Positions 8,378-16,142 of a stretch of 32,047 nucleotides of DNA are shown piece after piece (position 1 is the stretch's first letter; each line of letters starts with the position of its first letter). The position numbers and the translations under genes are program-made. Origin of the DNA: CANHEE01 sp043777755 (GTDB lineage Bacteria; Bacteroidota; Bacteroidia; Chitinophagales; Saprospiraceae); the NCBI GenBank assembly GCA_043777755.1, contig JAYWHK010000069.1, positions 1 through 32,047 on the forward strand, given 5' to 3'. The notes below the pieces were generated by a model that ran no database searches, was not told the DNA's origin, and saw nothing but the letters and a program-made list of their open reading frames with translations.

Positions 8378-8532
8378 TGTTAAAAATTAAATTAATTTGG
8401 TTCTACAATAAATTAGATTTTAATAAGTCAGCTCAATTAAACTGACCACTAAATTAAGACGTAAAGTTATGTACAAAACTTTGGATTTCATATTTTTTAA
8501 TAACATTTTAACGCAAAACTAAAAATAGCATT

Positions 8533-8580
8533 AAAAAAAATCGGAAAAAACAGTTCACACCATTTTTTCCGATTTTTTTT
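8533..8580. terminator. groL: Terminator downstream of groEL
   Basis: Eighteen-base complementary arms (8533-8550 and 8563-8580) flank a 12-nt loop; the core TCGGAAAAAA is bounded by A and T runs. It begins about 20 bp past the groEL stop on the minus strand, and the T run on the minus strand completes an intrinsic terminator. Confidence 0.85.
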
Positions 8581-8601
8581 TATTTTATCAAAAAAGCGAA
8601 A

Positions 8602-10236
8602 TTACATCATGCCGCCCATACCACCGCCCATTGGCGGATGGCTATGACCTTCTTCTGCCTTAGGTTTTTCACTCAACACACATTCTGTTGTCAAAATCAT
8701 ACCTGCGATAGAAGCTGCATTTTCAATAGCAACACGGGTTACTTTTGTAGGGTCAATAACACCAGCTTTTTTCAAATCTTCGTATTTTTCAGTACGAGCA
8801 TTGAATCCGTAAGCACCTTTACTTGCTTTTACACGATTCAAAACGACAGAACCTTCGTTACCTGCATTTTCAGCAATGGTACGCAATGGAGATTCTAATG
8901 CTTGACGAACAATCGCAATACCAGTGTTTTCGTCTGCATTCAATCCTCTAAGGGTTGCCAAAGCCGAGATAGCACGAACCAAAGCAACACCACCACCAGC
9001 TACGATACCTTCTTCTACTGCTGCACGAGTAGCGTGAAGTGCATCATCAACACGGTCTTTCTTTTCTTTCATTTCTACTTCTGTCGCTGCACCAACATAA
9101 AGAACTGCAACACCACCAGCTAATTTAGCCAAACGCTCCTGCAATTTTTCACGGTCATAATCAGAAGTAGTCGTAGAGATTTGTTGTTTGATTTGGTTGA
9201 TACGAGCCTTGATGGTTTCCGCATCGCCTTTACCATTTACAATAATCGTATTGTCTTTATCAACAGTGATTTTTTCGCACTGACCCAACATTGACAATTC
9301 TGCGTTTTCTAATTTGTAACCTTGCTCTTCGCTGATAACAACACCACCTGTCAATACAGCGATGTCTTCCAACATTGCTTTACGGCGATCTCCAAAACCA
9401 GGTGCTTTAACAGCAACGATTTTTAAGTTTGCACGCAAACGGTTCACTACCAATACACCCAATGCTTGTGAATCAACATCTTCTGCGATAACCAACAATG
9501 GACGACCCGTTTGTAATGATTTTTCCAAAATCGGCAACATTTCTTGCATATTGCTAATTTTTTTGTCATAAATCAAAACCAATGGGCTTTCATACTCCGC
9601 TGTCATATTGTCAGCATTTGTGATGAAATATGGAGAAAGGTAGCCACGGTCGAATTGCATACCGATAACCTCTTCTACGTAAGTATCTGTTCCTTTTGCT
9701 TCTTCAACAGTAATAACACCATCTTTCGTCACACGCTTCATTGCATCAGCGATTAACTTTCCGATTTCGTCATCGTTGTTGGCAGAAATAGAAGCTACCT
9801 GACGGATTTTTTCAAAATCATCGCCAATAATCTCTGATTGAGCTTTAAGGTCTGCGATGATTACTTTTGTAGCTTTGTCAATACCACGCTTCAAATCCAT
9901 TGGATTTGCGCCAGCCGCTACGTTTTTCAAACCAGCTTTTACCATTGCCTGAGCCAAAACGGTTGCTGTTGTAGTTCCATCACCAGCTGCATCAGCTGTT
10001 TTAGAAGCTACTTCTTTCACCATTTGCGCACCCATATTTTCGACTGGATCTTCCAATTCAATTTCTTTTGCTACGGTTACACCATCTTTTGTGATGATTG
10101 GTGCGCCAAAACTTCTTTGAATCACTACGTTACGACCTTTTGGCCCTAAGGTAACTTTTACGGCATTTGCCAATTGATCAACGCCACTTTTTAATTTTTC
10201 ACGTGCGTCAGCTCCGAAATTTATATTTTTTGACAT
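8602..10236 (-). CDS. groL: Chaperonin GroEL (60 kDa)
   Basis: ATP-dependent cytoplasmic folding chamber working with GroES. The 544-residue length is typical. Hallmarks seen include the N-terminal VKVTLGPKGRNVV, the ATP-site GDGTTTATVLA, the apical-domain segment RGYLSPYFITN, KAPGFGDRRK, GGVAVLYVGAATEVEMKEKKDRVDDA, and EEGIVAGGGVAL. The flexible tail ends in PMGGGMGGMM, the usual GGM-rich C-terminus, preceded by a His-rich piece (EGHSHPP). It lies 129 bp after groES and is expected to be co-transcribed with it. The gap contains only a weak inverted repeat (10247-10256 with 10284-10291). A strong terminator follows. Confidence 0.99.
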   Translation of the reverse strand: MSKNINFGADAREKLKSGVDQLANAVKVTLGPKGRNVVIQRSFGAPIITKDGVTVAKEIELEDPVENMGAQMVKEVASKTADAAGDGTTTATVLAQAMVKAGLKNVAAGANPMDLKRGIDKATKVIIADLKAQSEIIGDDFEKIRQVASISANNDDEIGKLIADAMKRVTKDGVITVEEAKGTDTYVEEVIGMQFDRGYLSPYFITNADNMTAEYESPLVLIYDKKISNMQEMLPILEKSLQTGRPLLVIAEDVDSQALGVLVVNRLRANLKIVAVKAPGFGDRRKAMLEDIAVLTGGVVISEEQGYKLENAELSMLGQCEKITVDKDNTIIVNGKGDAETIKARINQIKQQISTTTSDYDREKLQERLAKLAGGVAVLYVGAATEVEMKEKKDRVDDALHATRAAVEEGIVAGGGVALVRAISALATLRGLNADENTGIAIVRQALESPLRTIAENAGNEGSVVLNRVKASKGAYGFNARTEKYEDLKKAGVIDPTKVTRVAIENAASIAGMILTTECVLSEKPKAEEGHSHPPMGGGMGGMM

Positions 10237-10365
10237 AGTATAGAAAGCCTCTCTAAATCCCTCATTAATAGGAACTTACCAACTTAGAGGCGAGTGTTTA
10301 GTTAGTATTATTTAATTATTTTTAATAAAAAAATCAAAATATATTTTTTTGAAATGGATTATATC

Positions 10366-10632
10366 TTAGTCCAAAATCACTAAAATATCATCTTCACGCA
10401 TGATAAGATATGTTTCACCACGGTATTCTAACTCCTGTCCAGCATATTTACCGTACAATACGATGTCACCAGCGGCAACATTCATCAAGTTTCCATCTTT
10501 TCCAGGACCAACAGCGATAACTTCGCCACGCAATGGTTTTTCTTTTGCAGTATCAGGGATAATGATACCACCCTTAGTTTTCTCCTCCGCAGTAGCGGGT
10601 TTTACTACTACTCGGTCGTTGATAGGTTTCAT
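10366..10632 (-). CDS. groS: Co-chaperonin GroES (10 kDa)
   Basis: Heptameric lid of the GroEL chamber. The 88-residue protein begins MKPINDRVVVKPATAEEKTKGGIIIPDTAKEKP: the family N-terminal beta-strand followed by the GroEL-binding mobile loop (GGIIIPDTA). It continues with GEVIAVGPGK, the dome region, DIVLYGKYAGQELEYRGETYLIMREDDILVIL. The length is slightly below the 95-97 residues of many homologues but complete. It is the first gene of groES-groEL. Confidence 0.98.
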   Translation of the reverse strand: MKPINDRVVVKPATAEEKTKGGIIIPDTAKEKPLRGEVIAVGPGKDGNLMNVAAGDIVLYGKYAGQELEYRGETYLIMREDDILVILD

Positions 10633-10929
10633 AATAATTGAAAATATTTTTAGTTAAAATAAAAAATTAAGTTAGATAGTTTTTTTGGTGTCAATACTTA
10701 GGTATCACAAGTTGTGCCATGTCAAAAAACATGACCTTTTGTCAGAAAAAATAAGTTTATGTGGCAGAAATAGGTTTTCCAATTGAAATTTTGTCATATT
10801 GTGGATAATTTATGGCATTGGATATGTAGGAATACCAATACTAAGCACTCAGGCTAAACTACTTATAAATTATCCATAAACACAAAAAAACGCTTAATAA
10901 TCGTACGATTATTAAGCGTTAATATTTTG
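10633..10929. promoter_or_regulatory. groES upstream region with inverted repeat
   Basis: About 297 bp between groES and tRNA-Asn. It contains a 12-bp perfect inverted repeat (10802-10813 with 10865-10876) and a small hairpin CATGT...ACATG (10719-10734) nearer groES. No full CIRCE element is present; only an isolated AGCACTC occurs near 10846. I cannot place a convincing -7 box. Control of the chaperonin operon is probably here but cannot be assigned to a known regulator. Confidence 0.35.
10889..10920 (-). terminator. Terminator of tRNA-Asn
   Basis: A perfect 32-nt palindrome (16-base arms 10889-10904 and 10905-10920) starts 10 bp past the tRNA 3' end. On the minus strand it is followed by a run of seven to eight T, giving a good intrinsic terminator. 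Confidence 0.88.
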
Positions 10930-11003
10930 CGCTCCTTCGAGGACTTGAACCTCGGACCCCATGATTAACAGTCATGTGCTCTAACCAGCTGAGCTAAAGA
11001 AGC
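10930..11003 (-). tRNA. tRNA-Asn (anticodon GTT)
   Basis: On the minus strand the sequence folds as a cloverleaf of 74 nt. The acceptor GCTTCTT pairs with AAGGAGC (one G-T pair). The D arm contains AGCTCAGCTGGTTAGAGC. The anticodon stem CATGA/TCATG holds the 7-nt loop CTGTTAA, so the anticodon is GTT (Asn). The T arm reads CCGAGGTTCAAGTCCTCGA. CCA is not encoded. It has its own promoter (11026-11056) and terminator. Confidence 0.97.
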
Positions 11004-11025
11004 GTGCTATTCTTTAAAAGCGATG

Positions 11026-11056
11026 CAAAGTTACATCAGTGTTTTTAATTTTGCAA
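11026..11056 (-). promoter_or_regulatory. tRNA-Asn promoter
   Basis: On the minus strand a -33 TTG (11054-11056) is followed after exactly 20 nt by TAACTTTG (11026-11033), an exact TAnnTTTG -7 box. The predicted start is about 15 nt before the mature tRNA 5' end. This is one of the two complete promoters in the window and supports the phylum assignment. Confidence 0.8.
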
Positions 11057-11137
11057 GTTTTTTTTGATATTTTTTTTAAAAATATTTAATAAAAAATATA
11101 AAATATTGATTTTCAATTACTTGCAACTAAAAAAAAA

Positions 11138-11305
11138 TTATTTTAATTCTGGAACACCATTAATATTTCCGTGAATGGTCATATAAATTGCACCGATAAG
11201 CAAAAACAGAAACATTGCGAAATACAACATACAATAACCTTTGTCACTTGCACCTTCTATTCCATGGTTGTTCACATTTTCATCGTGATGATTGCTTGCA
11301 GACAT
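11138..11305 (-). CDS. Small single-pass membrane protein, 55 residues
   Basis: I found this reading frame by hand; I do not recognise the family. It starts ATG at 11303-11305 and ends TAA at 11138-11140. The N-terminal 20 residues are hydrophilic and His/Asn-rich (MSASNHHDENVNNHGIEG). One strong transmembrane segment follows at about residues 24-43 (CMLYFAMFLFLLIGAIYM), with a short C-terminal tail (HGNINGVPELK). The split into a polar head and a clean hydrophobic helix, and its isolated position between tRNA-Asn and the phosphoesterase gene, make a real gene likely. Small His-rich one-pass proteins occur near respiratory genes in Bacteroidota, but nothing respiratory is nearby, so no role is proposed. 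Confidence 0.65.
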   Translation of the reverse strand: MSASNHHDENVNNHGIEGASDKGYCMLYFAMFLFLLIGAIYMTIHGNINGVPELK

Positions 11306-11454
11306 TTTTCTTATTTTTAAATGATAAAATATTTTTTCTAAAAAATTTAGACCTCAAAATTTTTAAAGCCTGTTCAATTTTGCTGCAAAATAACGGCTAT
11401 TTTTTCAGAATTGAAAGTATTATTAAAAAAAAATTTATCCTTTTTTCAATTTCT

Positions 11455-12984
11455 TTATTTTCTTACCAATAAATATCTGCCCAATGCTTTTTTATTGGAT
11501 TTCACTACCAATACATAACGTCCTGGTGGTACTCTATCTAATTTTACAAATTGCGTGCCAGCTCCAACAGGTTGGTTCGGATAATCCAAAGAACCTACTT
11601 CGCTCAGGCGAATATTGAACAGTTTTATTTTTACATCAGAAAGCTCTGTCAGCGCATAATTGATGCGTACACCATTTGCTCCTGCTTCGACAACCAACTT
11701 TGGCAAGGCTTCTAAATCTTCTGTTCCTTCGCCTATATTGACTTGCGCTTCTTTTTGTTGTTGTACGATTGTAATCAATTCACCGCCCGAAGGTTTCCAA
11801 ATATCTATGCCTTGTGGCATTTCAAATGGATTTTTACTGGCAGATGCTGTAACTCGATCCGCACAATCTGTTTTGATAGTTCTGATTTCCATTTTGTTTT
11901 TATCCACAAAAATCCAATGGAACTGATTGAACGCCTCGGAGTTGCGTGTCCAAGTTCGGTTACGGTTGGCTTGTCGGAGTGGTGCGCCCCAACATCCTTC
12001 GCCAATATAAGTTGTTCCGAAATTATCGTCACGAACAAAGCCTTCTACGGCATCTGCGGTCTGCGAAGGACGAATCGGATGCGTATGTTTTGCAACGTGT
12101 GCATCACATTCTACTGCCAAACGTACTTTGTGTTTGCCAAAAAGGTTTGCCCAGTGAACATACTCCTCTTGGTTATTTTCTTTGCCTAAAACGTGCGGAC
12201 GCATTGGCAAGTGGTATTGTGCGATTTTAAACAAAGCATCGTCATTGGCTTGAAGGTCGTTTTTGAGCCAAGTTTTTTGCTCTCCGCCAGGTGCTTCAAA
12301 AGAATTCAATGTATAAACCCGTAGAAGGCTACCACCAAGTGTCAAAGCATAATAAATATTTTCCGCTTCTATATCAAAAAAATCAATTAAAGTTTGGTTG
12401 CTTTCTTCGTGGTTGCCACGGCAAGGTAAGATTGGAATCAAACGCCCTTCTGGTGTAATCGTGTTTTGCCAATCGTCCAACCATTCTCTCCATTCAAGTG
12501 CCGTATCAGAGTCGGTCATATCGCCACCAAAAAGCACCAAATGCGGTCGCAGTTTACCAACCAACTTATTAGCTCGATTTCTTGCTTCTCGCATATTTCG
12601 ACTATCTCCACCAGCGATGATGCTCAATCGAGCTTCTGGCGTATTCGGTAAAGTTTGAAACGACAAACGACGACTAACGCCTTCGCTGTCTTTTATCACA
12701 AAATAATAGGTTGTGTTTGGAGATAAGCCTCCCAATCGAACAAAGGTATTGTGAAAACTTTTAAACTCATTGCGATGGCTTGGCTCTAATTGGAACGCAT
12801 ATTTGTCAGCATTTGCTCCATTATCCTTGGTATCGTAGCAAAATATTGGTTTTTCACCTGATACTTGATTCCAACCAATGACAATAGTCGTAGCGGGGTC
12901 ATCACGGAAAGATGCCCGATACTTGTCTGTTTTTGCCAATGCAATGGTTGCAAACAAAGAGAATAATATAGTCAGTGACCTCAT
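11455..12984 (-). CDS. Secreted metallophosphoesterase (purple-acid-phosphatase-like) with T9SS type A-like tail
   Basis: A 509-residue exported protein with signal peptide MRSLTILFSLFATIALA. Residues 25-112 look like the fibronectin-type N-terminal domain of purple acid phosphatases (GLSPNTTYYFVIKD). Residues 118-400 carry calcineurin-like metallophosphoesterase motifs: GGDSR (Asp127), GGDMTD (Asp155), GNHE (Asn191-His192), QYHLP, and CDAHVAKHTHP in place of GHxH. Two metal ions and phosphoester hydrolysis are expected. The last 70 or so residues (VKIKLFNIRLSEVG ... PPGRYVLVVKS ... GRYLLVRK) resemble a T9SS type A sorting domain, so export across the outer membrane is inferred. The substrate is unknown. 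It is separated from the upstream caspase gene by a terminator and a 58-bp palindrome. Confidence 0.88.
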   Translation of the reverse strand: MRSLTILFSLFATIALAKTDKYRASFRDDPATTIVIGWNQVSGEKPIFCYDTKDNGANADKYAFQLEPSHRNEFKSFHNTFVRLGGLSPNTTYYFVIKDSEGVSRRLSFQTLPNTPEARLSIIAGGDSRNMREARNRANKLVGKLRPHLVLFGGDMTDSDTALEWREWLDDWQNTITPEGRLIPILPCRGNHEESNQTLIDFFDIEAENIYYALTLGGSLLRVYTLNSFEAPGGEQKTWLKNDLQANDDALFKIAQYHLPMRPHVLGKENNQEEYVHWANLFGKHKVRLAVECDAHVAKHTHPIRPSQTADAVEGFVRDDNFGTTYIGEGCWGAPLRQANRNRTWTRNSEAFNQFHWIFVDKNKMEIRTIKTDCADRVTASASKNPFEMPQGIDIWKPSGGELITIVQQQKEAQVNIGEGTEDLEALPKLVVEAGANGVRINYALTELSDVKIKLFNIRLSEVGSLDYPNQPVGAGTQFVKLDRVPPGRYVLVVKSNKKALGRYLLVRK

Positions 12985-13078
12985 TTCTTGTATTAACGGA
13001 AATATAAAGGTAAAAGTTATTTGGAATATGTAAAGGTTTTCTTAAATTATTTTTTTTGAAAAAAATTAATTTCGATTT

Positions 13079-13136
13079 TGCACCGTTCAATCCGTAACGT
13101 TGGCTTTAAAGCCAACGTTACGGATTGAACGGTGCA
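13079..13136. repeat. 58-bp perfect palindrome
   Basis: Both 29-base halves (13079-13107, 13108-13136) are exact reverse complements with no loop, centred on TTT|AAA; the arm contains CCGTAACGTTGGCTTT. It lies just beyond the terminator of the caspase gene and about 95 bp upstream of the phosphoesterase gene. It lacks an adjacent T run, so it is probably not the main terminator. A REP-like dispersed palindrome or a protein-binding site are alternatives. Confidence 0.85.
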
Positions 13137-13145
13137 TTATTAAAA

Positions 13146-13178
13146 AATGCGACATCTCCCAAATGAAGATGCCGCATT
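13146..13178 (-). terminator. Terminator of the MORN-caspase gene
   Basis: Twelve-base arms (13146-13157 and 13167-13178) pair with one G-U wobble in the minus-strand RNA around a 9-nt loop, and are followed on the minus strand by six T. It starts 32 bp after the stop of the caspase gene. Confidence 0.85.
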
Positions 13179-13209
13179 GCTATACACTCAACTTAAAAAC
13201 TTAACTACC

Positions 13210-14727
13210 TTATCTTATCACGCCTACTGGCATATTGGTATCAAAACTTCCTGAAATAGTCGGATTTTGCGCTCCTGCGGTATAATCTTTGACATTTTTC
13301 TGTACAAAATCGTGTAATTCTTTGATGGTCACTATTTTATTGCTGTTCTTATCCGCTTCGCCTTTGAGTCCTCTAATCAAATAATGACTAAAAATACCAC
13401 TTCTCAAACCATGGTCTTCCAAAGAATATTCTTCACTTTTGGAAGACATCATCAATGCCATTCCTCCTTGTGTTTTATTAAAAGCATCGTAATAACGGTC
13501 TAAGGTCGTATTGACTGTTGATTTTACAGCGTACAAACTACCCGAAAAACAAGCATCTGCGATACAAACTTTGTGTTTTGCTTTACTTTCGTTAAAAATA
13601 GCTTTGATGTCTTCGTGGCGCAATTTATTATTGAAACCATCGTAATCCACAGGAATAAATGAACCGTCCAAACCATGACCCGAAAAATACATCATCACCA
13701 CATCGTTTTCATCAGCTTTCAAAAAAACTTGGCGCATTGTACGCAAAATATTATCTCGGGTAGCGTCTTCGTCAATCAACACTTTTACTTGATTGTCAGG
13801 CAACGCTCCTCCTTCGGGGCTTTTCAAAAAAGCGTAAAAATGATAAGCATCATCATCGGGGTATTTTAAGGTTGGCATGTGACCGTAACGACCAACGCCA
13901 ACAATCACTGACCAGATTTTTATCGCATTGTCTTTGTCGCTTTCAATGTGTTCTTGTGGTACTTTACTAACACTTTCCAATTCTTTCGTTGGTGTTCCGT
14001 AATTCCAAACACCACCAAAAACACGACCAGATTTGTAATACATAATGCCTTCGCCATGCGGTGCGTGATTGCTCCAACCGCCAACATACTTGTCGCCATT
14101 CACATACTTAATCGTACCTTCTCCATCAGGATAGCCGTTTTTGAAAGAGCCTACGAATTTTGAACCGTCAGAATAGGTGTATTCTCCTTGTGTATCGTTG
14201 CAATACTCCTCGTTGCAGTTGCGAATATTTTTCGCATTGCTAACCGTTTGCTGTATAGCGGACTGATTGTTAGGCAATTGTCCATTTTGAAAAATACCTT
14301 GTTGGCGTGTTCCATTGGCTGCGATTAATGCGCCTTGTCCATTTGGTTGGTCGTCACGAAACATTCCTTCGTAGCGGTCGCCATTGGAATAAGTCAAAAC
14401 GCCTTCGCCTTCCATCTTATTTTTTTTGAATTTCCCTTTGTATTCGTTGCCGTTGGCAAAAATAAATTTGCCATCGCCTTCTCTATTTTGATTGGAAAAA
14501 TCGCCTAAATATTTATCGCCATTGGTAAAGTACAAAATGCCACGTCCGTGCATTGTACCGTTTTTAAATTCACCGCTGTACTTTGCGCCACTTGCAAATT
14601 GGATAGAGCCATTGCCGTTCTGACAGTTGCCCGTCAAGCATTGTTGTGCAAAAATTGCAGTGCTAAAAAGTAAGACTAAAAGAAAGGTGACACCCGTTTT
14701 CGTTACCAGAAAAAATAACTTTTTCAT
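13210..14727 (-). CDS. Exported MORN-repeat/caspase-like (peptidase C14) fusion protein
   Basis: A 505-residue protein with an N-terminal signal sequence (cleavage probably after STAIFA, residue 27). Residues 35-245 hold about seven MORN repeats with an exact 23-residue period (YSGEF at 50, YLGDF at 73, YKGKF at 96, YEGMF at 119; FVGSF at 191, YVGGW at 214). Residues 268-505 are a caspase/metacaspase fold: IWSVIVGVGRYG, then the catalytic His351 in YFSGHG and Cys393 in IADACFSG. Both members of the dyad are intact, so it should be an active cysteine protease, probably with Lys/Arg-type specificity if it behaves like bacterial orthocaspases. No T9SS tail is visible. It is monocistronic with its own terminator. 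No partner effector is nearby. Confidence 0.92.
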   Translation of the reverse strand: MKKLFFLVTKTGVTFLLVLLFSTAIFAQQCLTGNCQNGNGSIQFASGAKYSGEFKNGTMHGRGILYFTNGDKYLGDFSNQNREGDGKFIFANGNEYKGKFKKNKMEGEGVLTYSNGDRYEGMFRDDQPNGQGALIAANGTRQQGIFQNGQLPNNQSAIQQTVSNAKNIRNCNEEYCNDTQGEYTYSDGSKFVGSFKNGYPDGEGTIKYVNGDKYVGGWSNHAPHGEGIMYYKSGRVFGGVWNYGTPTKELESVSKVPQEHIESDKDNAIKIWSVIVGVGRYGHMPTLKYPDDDAYHFYAFLKSPEGGALPDNQVKVLIDEDATRDNILRTMRQVFLKADENDVVMMYFSGHGLDGSFIPVDYDGFNNKLRHEDIKAIFNESKAKHKVCIADACFSGSLYAVKSTVNTTLDRYYDAFNKTQGGMALMMSSKSEEYSLEDHGLRSGIFSHYLIRGLKGEADKNSNKIVTIKELHDFVQKNVKDYTAGAQNPTISGSFDTNMPVGVIR

Positions 14728-15083
14728 AATTCAATACATTTGGAAACTGCAAAATAAAATAGCCCGAAGCCTATAAATGAAATGTAAGCCTTTATAGCCT
14801 ACTGATTATTTTGCAAAATTTCATTGGTTGATTAAATGTAACGCTGTGCCATACGAACTGAAATGTTTGTTTCGATTTTCTCGAAAGGTGATAATTTTAT
14901 TCTTTCTTATAAAACTTCTTATGAAGGTTTTTTATTGTGAAAAAAAATTTTATTTAAGAAAAAATTAAGAAAATACTTATTACATTGTTCTAAAAGTTTG
15001 TTATTGTTGTATTGTTTTGGTTTTCAATTAGTTAGAACCATTTCAAACAATAGCAAACATTAAACAACTAAAAAATAGTGTAC
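14728..15083. other. Gene-free interval between porQ and the caspase gene
   Basis: This 356-bp A+T-rich stretch holds no coding frame I can support. I see only small hairpins, for example CTATAAA...TTTATAG near 14772-14799, and no clear promoter box or strong terminator. It must contain the porQ 3' end and the caspase gene promoter. Confidence 0.5.
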
Positions 15084-16136
15084 TTATTTCTTTTTCCTAA
15101 ACTCATTAAAATTTGTGGAAAGGCTAAAATGGCTGAATCCTCCTGCCAAATGTTGAATACTTCTGCCAAAATCTATTCTAAACTTGCTGACTTTGAAGCC
15201 CAAACCAAAAGAAAAACCCGTCAAAGAACGGTAAGGCGAAACGTTTAATTCTTTTTTTAGCAAATAATTGTAGCCGAAACGCAGACGTAAATTTTCATTT
15301 TTTCCCAATAAAAATTCTCCATTGACACCCAAATGTCTTGCTAAATTGTCCAATTGCTTGACAAAAGCGGGCGTTTCTTTGACTTCTTCGCCAGGAATAA
15401 AACTATCTTCGACCACATTCGGGTCTTTGTAAGTGATGTTCCAACGCTGCAAGTCTTTGGCAACGAATGAAAAACGAAACGGTAAATGTTTTAATTGTTT
15501 TGAAAAACCCATCTGAATTTCAAATGGAAGATTGCCTCTTGGCGAAGCGGTATAAGTGGAAAGTTGCGTACCTGCATTTTTTGCCAAAATGGTAAAACCT
15601 AATTTTTTATCAGCATTGTAATACATTGCGGAAACGTCGCTACTCAATCCACTTGCACTGTAAGATTCCAAATTGGAAGACATAAATTTGAGGTTTAAGC
15701 CCATGCTCCATTTTTCACTCAAAGGACGAGCTGCACCAATTCCAAAAGCAAAATCTTTGGCATCAAACGTACCATTTTGAGTTCCCGTTTCGTCAGCAGC
15801 ATTGAATGTTCCATAATTCAAATATTGCAAACCACTATGAAAAGTCATATTCAGCTTGTTGGAATGTTGCGAATATGCCACAAAACTCGACCCAACACCT
15901 TGAAAAAGTGCATCGTAATTGAAGGAAATTTGACCAGACATATCCTTATTCAAAACAGCAGGATTTGTCCAAGCCAATGCTACATCTTGCTCTTTGATGG
16001 CAATAGCTACACCGCCTAAGGCAGTGATTCGGGCAGAAGTAGGATGATTTAAAAAATTAAATACTGTTTTTCCTCCATTTTGGGCATTGGCGCAAAATGA
16101 AATTGCGAAGAAGAGAAGCGTAATGTTTTTCATCAA
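15084..16136 (-). CDS. porQ: Type IX secretion system protein PorQ
   Basis: A 350-residue outer-membrane beta-barrel protein (PorP/PorV-like fold) with signal peptide MMKNITLLFFAISFCANAQ. The mature N-terminus carries the PorQ signature FLNHPTSARITALGG, followed by DVALAWTNPAVL and FNYDALFQGV. The rest alternates in beta strands, and the C-terminal part (FSFGLGFKVSKFRIDFGRS) is typical of the last strands. In the T9SS, PorQ works with the cargo-processing and attachment complex (PorU, PorV, PorZ) at the outer membrane. It is last in a probable SPOR-MORN-porQ transcript, 6 bp after the MORN lipoprotein gene. Two likely T9SS substrates are in this window. Confidence 0.92.
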   Translation of the reverse strand: MMKNITLLFFAISFCANAQNGGKTVFNFLNHPTSARITALGGVAIAIKEQDVALAWTNPAVLNKDMSGQISFNYDALFQGVGSSFVAYSQHSNKLNMTFHSGLQYLNYGTFNAADETGTQNGTFDAKDFAFGIGAARPLSEKWSMGLNLKFMSSNLESYSASGLSSDVSAMYYNADKKLGFTILAKNAGTQLSTYTASPRGNLPFEIQMGFSKQLKHLPFRFSFVAKDLQRWNITYKDPNVVEDSFIPGEEVKETPAFVKQLDNLARHLGVNGEFLLGKNENLRLRFGYNYLLKKELNVSPYRSLTGFSFGLGFKVSKFRIDFGRSIQHLAGGFSHFSLSTNFNEFRKKK

Positions 16137-16142
16137 TCTGTT

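Noticed and set aside
8638..10149. Several plus-strand frames opposite groEL
   Set aside because: All are shadows of groEL codon usage, Cys/Phe/Ser-rich and without homology I can see.
10702..10722. Sigma-54 promoter (TGGCAC on the minus strand) for groES
   Set aside because: The -24-like TGGCAC is there but the -12 element reads GTGAT, not TTGCA, so the match is too weak.
10843..10858. CIRCE heat-shock operator upstream of groES
   Set aside because: Only a single AGCACTC half-like stretch is present, with no GAGTGCTAA partner at nine bases; position and spacing do not fit.
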